Source: Propionivibrio sp.
GTDB taxonomy: Bacteria > Pseudomonadota > Gammaproteobacteria > Burkholderiales > Rhodocyclaceae
DNA length: 5,349 bases
Assembly (NCBI GenBank): GCA_003249625.1
Contig: QKII01000461.1
Span: forward strand, 1 to 5,349
Direction: 5' to 3'
Position 1 is the stretch's first letter. Every line of letters starts with the position of its first letter. A program made the position numbers and the translations under genes. Below are positions 1 to 5,151 of the stretch, one piece after another. The notes below the pieces were generated by a model. The model saw only the letters and a program-made list of their open reading frames with translations, had not been told where the DNA came from and did not search any database.

Positions 1-1
1 T

Positions 2-505
2 CTTGCCTCATACGCCGAGGCCGACGGAGAATCGTGTGCGACCGGACAGTCGTGGGAATGGGATGGTGTGCGCTTTACTATCCTTCATCCGGAAGTCGTT
101 GATTACAAAAAAAGGAAGCGGTCGAACGCGATGAGTTGCGTGCTTCGCGTCGAAAGTGCCGGTGCGAGCCTTCTGTTGCCGGCCGATATCGAGGCGGCGA
201 ATGAGCGGGCACTGATTGCCCGTACGCCGGAGGCGTTGCGCGCCGATGTGCTGGTAGTGCCGCATCATGGCGGCGCGGGGTCGTCGACGCCGGCGTTTGT
301 TTCCGCCGTGGCACCCGGCCATGCGGTGTTTTCCGCGGGCTACCGCAACCCTTTCGGTCATCCGCGGCCCGACATCCTCGCGCGCTATAGCGACAGTTCG
401 ATCTGGCGTACCGACCGGGACGGGGCGGTGCGAGTCGTTCTTGATAAACGGCCCGAAGTGACGTCATGGCGGGCCATGCACCGACGTTACTGGCAAGGCC
501 ATTGA
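2..505 (+). CDS. comEC: ComEC/Rec2 DNA internalisation protein, C-terminal part (5' end outside window)
   Basis: ComEC forms the inner-membrane channel that brings single-stranded DNA into the cytoplasm during natural transformation. Its C-terminal metallo-beta-lactamase-like domain is thought to process the non-transported strand. The frame is open from base 2 with no stop until TGA 503-505, giving 167 visible residues; the start and the membrane core lie upstream of the window. Family hallmarks in order (visible numbering): the WEWDGVRF strand at 18-25, LHP at 28-30, MSCVLRV at 44-50, LLLPADIE at 57-64 with the metal-site Asp62, VVPHHGG at 85-91 with His88 and His89, SAGYRNPFGHP at 111-121 with His120, and RTDRDGAVR at 136-144. 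The metal-site residues in this part look intact. A basic stretch (KKRKR, 36-40) precedes the SCVL strand and is encoded partly by seven consecutive A bases. The first half of the MBL domain is not visible, so activity cannot be judged. An internal ATG-type start near 68 is not needed because the frame continues upstream. Confidence 0.9.
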   Translation, partial: LASYAEADGESCATGQSWEWDGVRFTILHPEVVDYKKRKRSNAMSCVLRVESAGASLLLPADIEAANERALIARTPEALRADVLVVPHHGGAGSSTPAFVSAVAPGHAVFSAGYRNPFGHPRPDILARYSDSSIWRTDRDGAVRVVLDKRPEVTSWRAMHRRYWQGH

Positions 506-534
506 AGCCTGCAGTCGACCGCGGAAGGAAAATT

Positions 535-552
535 ACCCGACTTTGGTCGGGT
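535..552. repeat. Perfect 7-bp inverted repeat downstream of comEC
   Basis: ACCCGAC at 535-541 and GTCGGGT at 546-552 form a perfect 7-bp stem around a 4-base loop, 29 bases after the comEC stop. On the plus strand no T-run follows, so it is not a typical intrinsic terminator for comEC. On the minus strand the stem is followed by AATTTTCC, a short T-rich stretch, but no minus-strand gene ends here. It could be a weak comEC terminator or an operator next to the transporter promoter region. Confidence 0.4.
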
Positions 553-579
553 GACGGGGCGTGCAGCGTTGCCTAGTAT
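551..579 (+). promoter_or_regulatory. Weak sigma70-like promoter candidate for the transporter operon
   Basis: GTGACG at 551-556 (4 of 6 matches to TTGACA) and TAGTAT at 574-579 (4 of 6 to TATAAT) are separated by 17 bases, and transcription would start near 586, leaving an untranslated leader of about 80 bases. It is the best spaced pair I found in the gap, but matches of this quality occur by chance. It abuts the inverted repeat at 535-552, where a regulator could act. Confidence 0.22.
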
Positions 580-664
580 CCAATGCGAGTCGGCACGCCA
601 GAGGCCGGCTGATCGGCCGCCGCTTAACGGTGGCTTCTCAGGTGAGACATAACGGAGGGATTCA

Positions 665-1657
665 ATGATTGCAAGGAAGCTTTTGGGCGCCGTCGCGCTG
701 GGTTTGATCACGACCGTCGCTTCAGCGGCATATCCGGAGCGTGATATCACCGGAACCATCATGTGGGGCGCTGGCGGGGCGATGGACGTCGTCTCCCGCG
801 CTGTTCAGCCGCATGCCGAGGCTGTTCTCGGGAAGAAGATCGTGATGGTCAACAAGCCGGGCGGAACCGGTGCGATCGCGACCAATTTCGTAAACAACGC
901 GCCGAACGATGGATACAATATCCTGTTCGGCGCGGAAAATCCGCAACTGCACAAGGTACTCGGACTTGCACAATTCGACTATGACAAGTTCTTCCCGGTA
1001 GCTATCCTTGCGCGTAGCGTCGGTGTGATCGTCGTCAAGGCCGACGCGCCTTGGAAAACGCTGACGGAACTCGTTGACGATGTCAAAAAACGTCCCGGCA
1101 AGGTCAAAATGGCCATGACCGGTCCCGGTGGCTTGCCGCACACGGTGGCGTCGATGCTGGGCGCAGTAACGAAATTCAATGCGATATCGGTTCCGTTTGA
1201 CGGCGAAGGTCCGGCTGTCACCGCCGTGATGGGTGGGCATGCCGATTTCGCGCCGGTCGGCGTTGGCGCGGCGACGGAGAGCATCAAGGCCGGGCGGATT
1301 CGTGCCCTGGCCGTGGTGAATACCGAACCGGTCGAATCGCTGCCAGGCGTGCCACCCGTTACCAAGGAATATCCCGATTTTGCCAAGTACCTCCCGTGGG
1401 GGCCGTTCTATGGTGTCTTTGTGCGCAAGGACACGCCGGACGACATCAAGGCGACGCTGGTCGATGCCTTTAAAAAGGCCGCTGACAACGAGCAGTTCAA
1501 GAAGCTGATGGCCGACCGCGGCAACCTGATGATGAACATCTCCGGAGCCGAAGCAGAGGCGTTCCTGAATAAATGGCAATCGGTGACCAGCTGGCTGTTG
1601 CAGGATGTTGGCGCAGCGAAAATTTCGCCGGAAAAATTCGGCATCCCGAAACCCTGA
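665..1657 (+). CDS. Bug/TctC-family tripartite tricarboxylate transporter substrate-binding protein
   Basis: Periplasmic solute-binding subunit of a TTT-type secondary importer; it captures a small, usually carboxylate, ligand and delivers it to the TctA/TctB membrane pair. The protein has 330 residues, normal for the family. Residues 1-21 form a Sec signal peptide (basic IARK, hydrophobic core, ASA before a likely cut at 21/22). The mature start YPERDI is typical. The ligand-site glycine loop with a conserved acid, GAGGAMD, is at 35-41; the second hallmark, VNKPGGTGAI, is at 62-71; NDGYNILFG is at 81-89 (usually PDGYTLL). Farther on are the GPGG loop and the GPAVTAVMGGHADF segment. The start ATG 665 is supported by GGAGGG at 654-659, five bases upstream. 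It is the first gene of a set with tctB and tctA. Sequence does not reveal the ligand because Bug proteins diverge widely; the downstream dehydroquinate dehydratase hints at a quinate- or shikimate-like acid. A family call is safe, a substrate call is not. Confidence 0.93.
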   Translation: MIARKLLGAVALGLITTVASAAYPERDITGTIMWGAGGAMDVVSRAVQPHAEAVLGKKIVMVNKPGGTGAIATNFVNNAPNDGYNILFGAENPQLHKVLGLAQFDYDKFFPVAILARSVGVIVVKADAPWKTLTELVDDVKKRPGKVKMAMTGPGGLPHTVASMLGAVTKFNAISVPFDGEGPAVTAVMGGHADFAPVGVGAATESIKAGRIRALAVVNTEPVESLPGVPPVTKEYPDFAKYLPWGPFYGVFVRKDTPDDIKATLVDAFKKAADNEQFKKLMADRGNLMMNISGAEAEAFLNKWQSVTSWLLQDVGAAKISPEKFGIPKP

Positions 1658-1680
1658 TTCATCAAGAACCAGCAGTAGAT

Positions 1681-1712
1681 CTCCCGGGGAGGATGTTGAC
1701 CGTCCCCGGGAG
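1681..1712 (+). repeat. Strong intercistronic hairpin after the binding-protein gene
   Basis: CTCCCGGGGA at 1681-1690 and TCCCCGGGAG at 1703-1712 pair perfectly over 10 bp around a 12-base loop, starting 23 bases after the binding-protein stop. No T-run follows, so full intrinsic termination is unlikely. GC-rich stems at this place in binding-protein-first transport operons often protect the upstream mRNA from 3' exonucleases or attenuate read-through, so that the binding protein is made in excess over the membrane subunits; that role is inferred here. Confidence 0.7.
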
Positions 1713-1719
1713 TCTGTTG

Positions 1720-1776
1720 GCGGGCGTATGACGCCGGTGTCCTCATCGCTGCGTGACGCCCGCGATTTATTCGCGG
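1720..1776 (+). promoter_or_regulatory. Overlapping, mutually exclusive hairpins before tctB
   Basis: GCGGGCGT at 1720-1727 can pair perfectly with ACGCCCGC at 1756-1763 (28-base loop). Alternatively, CCGCGA at 1760-1765 can pair with TCGCGG at 1771-1776 (5-base loop). The two use the same bases 1760-1763, so only one can form. The second buries the first GG of the tctB Shine-Dalgarno GGAGGT (1775-1780); the first leaves it free. The geometry is seen in the sequence; a switching role is speculation. Confidence 0.4.
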
Positions 1777-1789
1777 AGGTGTGTCGAAA

Positions 1790-2299
1790 GTGATTAGCGA
1801 AAAGGAAATGCACAAACCAAGGCTGCCGGGCGAGCTCGGGTTTTGCCTGGCACTGCTGTTGTTCAGTCTGACGGCGTTCTATCTCTCGTACGGGATCTCC
1901 GGCTTTTCGTCATGGAGTTCCGCCGGCTCGTTGCCCCTGGGGGCCAGCTTTGTGATGTGCGTGAGTTCGCTGGTGATCATCTTCCGCGAGCTGAAGAAGC
2001 CGGTGCCGGAGCTCAAGCTTGGCAAGACTATCGGCCAGAGTTTCTTCGAAAAGGTTTTTCCGGCGCGGCACATGATCTTCATCTTCGTGTTGATCGCCTA
2101 CATGTTCCTGCTTGAACCGCTCGGTTTCATCACCGCGTCGTTCCTGTATTTGGTCGCCGCCAGCCTCGTCCTCGGCGAGCGGCGTTACGTGCATATGATC
2201 GTCAGCAACGTGCTGTCGCTGGCCGTCGTTTACCTTGTGTTCCAGACCGCCTTCTCGGTGGTGCTGCCCGAAGGGATTCTTGAAAGGATGTTCCGATGA
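1790..2299 (+). CDS. tctB: TctB-family small membrane subunit of the TTT importer
   Basis: Small integral-membrane subunit that partners the large TctA channel. Starting at GTG 1790 the protein has 169 residues, within the usual range. A short polar N-terminus is followed by hydrophobic segments at about 16-35, 48-65, 95-108 and 112-128 and a last one at about 137-158, split by a basic/amphipathic loop (REL, KKP, KLGK) at 66-79. The C-terminal FSVVLPEG resembles the typical TctB ending of an aliphatic segment followed by LPxG. Start choice: an upstream in-frame GTG at 1781 directly touches the Shine-Dalgarno GGAGGT (1775-1780), leaving no spacer, whereas GTG 1790 has a workable 9-base spacer; ATG 1808 is a further possibility. 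Its stop overlaps the tctA start as ATGA, which implies translational coupling. TctB sequences are poorly conserved, so the identification leans partly on position between the binding protein and TctA. Confidence 0.88.
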   Translation: MISEKEMHKPRLPGELGFCLALLLFSLTAFYLSYGISGFSSWSSAGSLPLGASFVMCVSSLVIIFRELKKPVPELKLGKTIGQSFFEKVFPARHMIFIFVLIAYMFLLEPLGFITASFLYLVAASLVLGERRYVHMIVSNVLSLAVVYLVFQTAFSVVLPEGILERMFR

Positions 2300-3825
2300 G
2301 CGATCTGTTGCTGAATCTCTCGTACTTCGGGATGAGCTTCCTCGATCCCTACCTGATGTTCCTGACGGCAGCGGGCGTCTTCTGCGGTATCTACGTCGGG
2401 GCAATTCCGGGGCTGTCCGTTACGATGGCGGTGTCGATCCTGATCTCATTTACCTTCAAATGGGGTGTCAATGACGCGCTGGCGCTGATCGCCGGAATCT
2501 ATTACGGCGGCGTGTATGGCGGCTCGCGCAGCGCCATTCTGATCAACGTGCCTGGGGCGCCGGCAGCGATTGCCTCGGCGCTTGATGGTTATCCTCTGGC
2601 AAAGCGTGGAGAAGCAGGGCAGGCGATCGGCCTGACCACGGTCATGGGCGTGTTCGGTGGCCTGATCGGCGTGGCGTGCCTGGCTATCGGGGCGCCGATG
2701 CTGTCGGACCTGGCGCTGCTCTTCGCACCGCGCGATTACATGATGCTGGCGATTTGGGGACTGCTGCTGGTCGGCAGCCTGTCGGGCGGGATGATGGCCA
2801 AGGGCGTGTTCGCCGGTGCGTTGGGGATCCTCTTCGGGATGGTCGGGCTCGACCCGCTGACGGCAGAGCCGCGTTTTACTTTCGGGTCCGTACATCTGAC
2901 CGCTGGCGCGCCCTACGTAGCGGCGATGATCGGCTTGTTTGGCGTGTCCGAGGTGCTCGTCCAACTGCACGAACTGCACTTCGCGACAGTGAAGCAGAAC
3001 GTCAGCAAGCTGTTCCCGTCGTGGAGCCTGATCCGGAAGCATCTGCCGCTGGCGTCGCGCTGCTCCGTCCTTGGGGTGATCGTCGGCGCGCTACCCGGTG
3101 CGGGGGGGGACATCGCTGCGCTGATGGCGTACGACCACGCCAAGCGTACAGTGAAGAACCCCGAACGGCCGTTTGGCGAGGGCGCGTGGGAAGGTATCGT
3201 TGCACCGGAATCGGCGGCGGTCGGCTCGGTCGGCGGTTGCTACATTCCGATGCTGACCCTCGGCATTCCTGGCGATGCCGTGACCGCGGTGATCATCGGC
3301 GCGCTCTACATTCACGGCCTCAAGCCCGGGCCGATGATGCTGCTCGAAACGCCTCACCTTTTCTGGTTTACCGTCGGCAATCTCGCGCTTGCCTGCATCT
3401 GGCTGGCGGTTTTCGGCTTCATGGGGATCAAGCTGTTCGCCAAGATCGTCGAGATTCCGAAGTCGGCGTTACTGCCAATGATCGTCGTGCTCTCGGCAGT
3501 GGGGTCCTACGCCATCGAGAACAATCCGGTGCACATCTACTGGATGCTTGGCTTTGGTGTGGCCGGCTACTTCCTGAAGATGTACGGCTATCAGGTCGGG
3601 CCGGTCATCCTCGGCATCATTCTCGGCCCGCTGCTCGATTCGAACTACCGGCGCGCGATGATCTCGGTGGGTAACGATCCGGCAGAGTTCGTTGCCGAAT
3701 TCTTCACCAGTCCGGTGTCGATTGTCCTGTTGATCCTGCTGTCGTTCACGATACTCAGTCAGACGCGTTACTGGGGTCGGTTGATGGGCTGTTTCAGGCG
3801 GTCTGGCTCGGGGGCGGCGAGTTAG
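2296..3825 (+). CDS. tctA: TctA-family large membrane subunit of the TTT importer
   Basis: Large polytopic membrane subunit that carries the substrate across the inner membrane, driven by an ion gradient in characterised members. It has 509 residues, the usual TctA length, and is hydrophobic throughout. Family signatures in order: VGAIPGLSVTMA at 34-45; GIYYGGVYGGSRSAILINVPGAPAA in two adjoining pieces, 67-79 and 80-91; DGYPLAKRGEAGQAIG at 97-112; LPGAGGDIAALMAY at 266-279; APESAAVGSVGG at 303-314; TLGIPGDAVTAV at 321-332; and IHGLKPGP at 339-346. ATG 2296 overlaps the tctB stop and has AAAGGA at 2283-2288, seven bases upstream. Two oddities: the 303-314 motif has Ala-Val where most TctA proteins, as I recall them, carry an Asn pair, and the LPGAGGD codons contain a run of eight G bases (3102-3109). 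The C-terminus after the last membrane segment is short and basic (CFRRSGSG). Confidence 0.95.
   Translation: MSDLLLNLSYFGMSFLDPYLMFLTAAGVFCGIYVGAIPGLSVTMAVSILISFTFKWGVNDALALIAGIYYGGVYGGSRSAILINVPGAPAAIASALDGYPLAKRGEAGQAIGLTTVMGVFGGLIGVACLAIGAPMLSDLALLFAPRDYMMLAIWGLLLVGSLSGGMMAKGVFAGALGILFGMVGLDPLTAEPRFTFGSVHLTAGAPYVAAMIGLFGVSEVLVQLHELHFATVKQNVSKLFPSWSLIRKHLPLASRCSVLGVIVGALPGAGGDIAALMAYDHAKRTVKNPERPFGEGAWEGIVAPESAAVGSVGGCYIPMLTLGIPGDAVTAVIIGALYIHGLKPGPMMLLETPHLFWFTVGNLALACIWLAVFGFMGIKLFAKIVEIPKSALLPMIVVLSAVGSYAIENNPVHIYWMLGFGVAGYFLKMYGYQVGPVILGIILGPLLDSNYRRAMISVGNDPAEFVAEFFTSPVSIVLLILLSFTILSQTRYWGRLMGCFRRSGSGAAS
3102..3109 (+). repeat. G8 homopolymer inside tctA
   Basis: Eight consecutive G bases cover the third base of codon 269, all of codons 270 and 271, and the first base of codon 272, in the conserved LPGAGGD motif. 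Gain or loss of one G would shift frame midway through the transporter and abolish it. It may simply reflect GGG glycine codon use. Confidence 0.9.
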
Positions 3826-3837
3826 CGTAATATTGGC

Positions 3838-3869
3838 GGCCCCGGATTGCGAGACTGCGGTCCGGGGCC
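3838..3869 (+). terminator. GC-rich hairpin after tctA (weak terminator or mRNA-stabilising stem)
   Basis: GGCCCCGGA at 3838-3846 and TCCGGGGCC at 3861-3869 form a perfect 9-bp stem with a 14-base loop, 13 bases after the tctA stop. No T-run follows, so classic intrinsic termination is doubtful. It may end part of the transcription, protect the tct mRNA, or separate expression of aroD from the transporter. Confidence 0.5.
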
Positions 3870-3916
3870 CGGCGATTTGCGGGGAAGGCTGATACGGGTT
3901 GCGTCGAGAGGAAGCG

Positions 3917-3940
3917 TTGTAACTATCCGTGGCCTTACAA
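3917..3940. promoter_or_regulatory. Operator-like inverted repeat in the aroD leader
   Basis: TTGTAA at 3917-3922 and TTACAA at 3935-3940 are perfect inverted half-sites with a 12-base spacer, 18 bases apart centre to centre, close to two helical turns. They sit in an unusually AT-rich island 24 bases before the aroD start. The arrangement fits a dimeric regulator site. TTGTAA also resembles a -35 box, but no good -10 follows at the right spacing. Short arms make chance occurrence possible. Confidence 0.25.
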
Positions 3941-3963
3941 ATTACACTCGGGAGCATGCAAGC

Positions 3964-4749
3964 ATGAAAGAAACCAAACTTATCAAGGTGCAGGGAAAAC
4001 CACTCGGCGGTGGTGCCCTGCCGGCCATCATCACGCCGCTGGTCGGCAAGACGCGGGCGGCGATTCTCGAAGAAGTCGCCTTCATCGTCCCGAAAAAGCC
4101 GGACTTGCTCGAATGGCGGATCGACTTCTTCGAAGCGATCGGCGACATTCCTGCGGTGATCGAGACAGCGCTTGCCATCCGCGAGGCTGCTAACGGCATC
4201 CCGGTGCTGCTGACGCGTCGCAACGTGACCGAAGGCGGGCAGCCGCTGACGATCGACGAGCCGGCCGTGCTGGCAATGTACACCGCAGCTTGCCAGGCCA
4301 AGTGCGTCGAGCTGATCGACTACGAACTCTCCAACGCTCCGTCGGATATCCAGGCATTGCGCGAGGTGTCGAAAGCCAGTGGCATAGGCATGATCATGTC
4401 GTTCCACAACTTCCAGATGACGCCGGATGCGGCGACGCTCGACAGCAAGTTTGCCGCCGCCAAGCAATACGGCGCTGATGTCGGCAAGGTCGCGGTCATG
4501 CCGACCAGCGACCTTGACGTCCTCGAACTGCTCGCAGCAACGAGCCGGGCGCGCGAGACGCTCGATATCCCGCTGATCAGCATGTCGATGGGCGGTGTCG
4601 GTTCGCTGTCGCGAATCATGGGCTGGGTGTACGGCTCGGCGGCTACCTTTGCTGTCGGCAAGAGCAGCTCCGCGCCGGGACAGGTTGCCATCGAAGACCT
4701 GCGTACGGCGCTGGCGATCGTACGCCAGGCAGTGACTGGTGGGCAGTAA
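3964..4749 (+). CDS. aroD: Type I 3-dehydroquinate dehydratase
   Basis: Schiff-base (beta/alpha)8-barrel enzyme that dehydrates 3-dehydroquinate to 3-dehydroshikimate in the cytoplasm, either for aromatic amino acid synthesis or for quinate breakdown. The 261 residues match the roughly 250-residue family. The active site appears complete: LLEWRIDFFE at 48-57 supplies Glu50, Arg52 and Asp54; RNVTEGG has the substrate Arg86; MSFHNF has the catalytic His148; DVGKVAVMP has the Schiff-base Lys175; MSMGGVGSLSR has Arg217; and SSAPGQ has Ser236 and Gln240. These align with E. coli AroD E46, R48, D50, R82, H143, K170, R213, S232 and Q236. The start ATG 3964 is preceded by GGGAG at 3950-3954 with a 9-base spacer; an in-frame TTG at 3847 would lie in the hairpin loop and adds a non-family extension. 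No signal peptide is present. It follows the TTT genes by 138 bases and ends at a strong terminator. Betaproteobacteria commonly use the unrelated type II enzyme (AroQ) for biosynthesis, so a catabolic role is plausible but inferred. Confidence 0.94.
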   Translation: MKETKLIKVQGKPLGGGALPAIITPLVGKTRAAILEEVAFIVPKKPDLLEWRIDFFEAIGDIPAVIETALAIREAANGIPVLLTRRNVTEGGQPLTIDEPAVLAMYTAACQAKCVELIDYELSNAPSDIQALREVSKASGIGMIMSFHNFQMTPDAATLDSKFAAAKQYGADVGKVAVMPTSDLDVLELLAATSRARETLDIPLISMSMGGVGSLSRIMGWVYGSAATFAVGKSSSAPGQVAIEDLRTALAIVRQAVTGGQ

Positions 4750-4773
4750 GCTACTCCGACAGCATCACACGCG

Positions 4774-4804
4774 GGCCCCGTCTCAATGGCGGGGCCTTTG
4801 TTTA
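4774..4804 (+). terminator. Intrinsic (Rho-independent) terminator of aroD
   Basis: GGCCCCG at 4774-4780 pairs perfectly with CGGGGCC at 4790-4796 around a 9-base loop and is followed directly by TTTGTTTA. It lies 24 bases after the aroD stop. On the minus strand the stem is not followed by T bases, so it should act only on plus-strand transcription. Confidence 0.85.
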
Positions 4805-4815
4805 TGGTCTTTTGC

Positions 4816-4856
4816 GTGTCACTTCTCCTATCTCAACGGGAGCTATCAAGTGACGC
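4816..4856. repeat. Imperfect inverted repeat spanning the end of the minus-strand small gene
   Basis: GTCACTT at 4818-4824 pairs with AAGTGAC at 4848-4854, and the adjoining CTCC (4825-4828) pairs with GGAG (4839-4842), leaving a 5-base bulge and a 10-base loop. It contains the TGA (4833-4835) of the minus-strand gene, so the last codons of that gene are in the stem. Neither strand has a T-run after it. It might help end minus-strand transcription or protect its mRNA. Confidence 0.4.
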
Positions 4857-5141
4857 CAGGAAGCGGTCGCGCATCAACTCCAACGTCCTCTGCTGCTCGC
4901 CGGGTACGAGTGCCCGGCATTCGGCATAGAACGCATCGAACGCGTTCAGTGCCTCTGTTCTCGAGATGATGTCGTTCCTGGGCTCGCGCAGGTCTCCCCT
5001 TGTATCGATTGGCCTGAGTACGGCGGATCTCGGAATCAGCTGCGGGCCATTCGGGCCGGTGCCAAACATGGGGCCGGTCTTTACGTATTCCTCGCCTTTG
5101 TATTCGAAGCGGGCGCCATCGGGTAGTTGGTGGATTTTCAT
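4833..5141 (-). CDS. Small conserved-looking protein of unknown function
   Basis: I do not recognise a named family. The 102-residue, soluble-looking product has two parts. Residues 1-45 look beta-rich, with LPDGARFEYKGEEYVKTGP at 6-24 suggesting a beta-hairpin, then GPQLIPRSAVLRPI at 32-45. Residues 60-99 look helical (ALNAFDAFYAECRALV, then QRTLELMRDRFLASL), linked by a polar, charged segment. There is no signal peptide or membrane segment, and one cysteine (Cys75). It is probably real: base use matches the neighbours, its frame is open over 100 codons with a plausible fold, and it starts 10 bases after a LysR-type gene on the same strand, as in an operon. Weak point: no clear Shine-Dalgarno precedes the ATG at 5139-5141, so translation may be coupled to the upstream gene. 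Its end converges on aroD. Small proteins with this FEYxGExYVK-like start may exist in related bacteria, but that is recollection, not a search. Confidence 0.7.
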   Translation of the reverse strand: MKIHQLPDGARFEYKGEEYVKTGPMFGTGPNGPQLIPRSAVLRPIDTRGDLREPRNDIISRTEALNAFDAFYAECRALVPGEQQRTLELMRDRFLASLDSSR

Positions 5142-5151
5142 GGGGTTCGGA

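Noticed and set aside
591..606. Sigma54-like -24/-12 element before the binding-protein gene (GGCACG, then GC after the correct 10-base spacing).
   Set aside because: The -24 half is good but the -12 half reads AGGC instead of TTGC; too weak to annotate.
603..618. Short stem GGCCG/CGGCC in the binding-protein leader.
   Set aside because: Five base pairs in GC-rich DNA is expected by chance and has no clear role.
625..655. Direct repeat TAACGG at 625-630 and 650-655 before the binding-protein gene.
   Set aside because: Only six bases, and the second copy runs into the ribosome binding site; no support as an operator.
722..1813. Long minus-strand open frame (363 codons) antisense to the binding-protein gene.
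   Set aside because: Shadow of the true gene in GC-rich DNA; product is rich in His/Arg with no family features, while the plus strand encodes a clear Bug protein.
2676..3674. 332-codon plus-strand open frame inside tctA in another frame.
   Set aside because: Arg/Ala-rich out-of-frame shadow; tctA motifs run uninterrupted through the same region.
3956..3967. Three-codon mini-frame (ATG CAA GCA TGA) whose stop overlaps the aroD start, suggesting a coupled leader peptide.
   Set aside because: Its ATG is one base from the GGGAG ribosome binding site, too close for initiation; most likely coincidence.
3469..4467. 332-codon minus-strand open frame across tctA and aroD.
   Set aside because: Spans two well-supported genes on the other strand and has low-complexity His/Arg/Gln composition.
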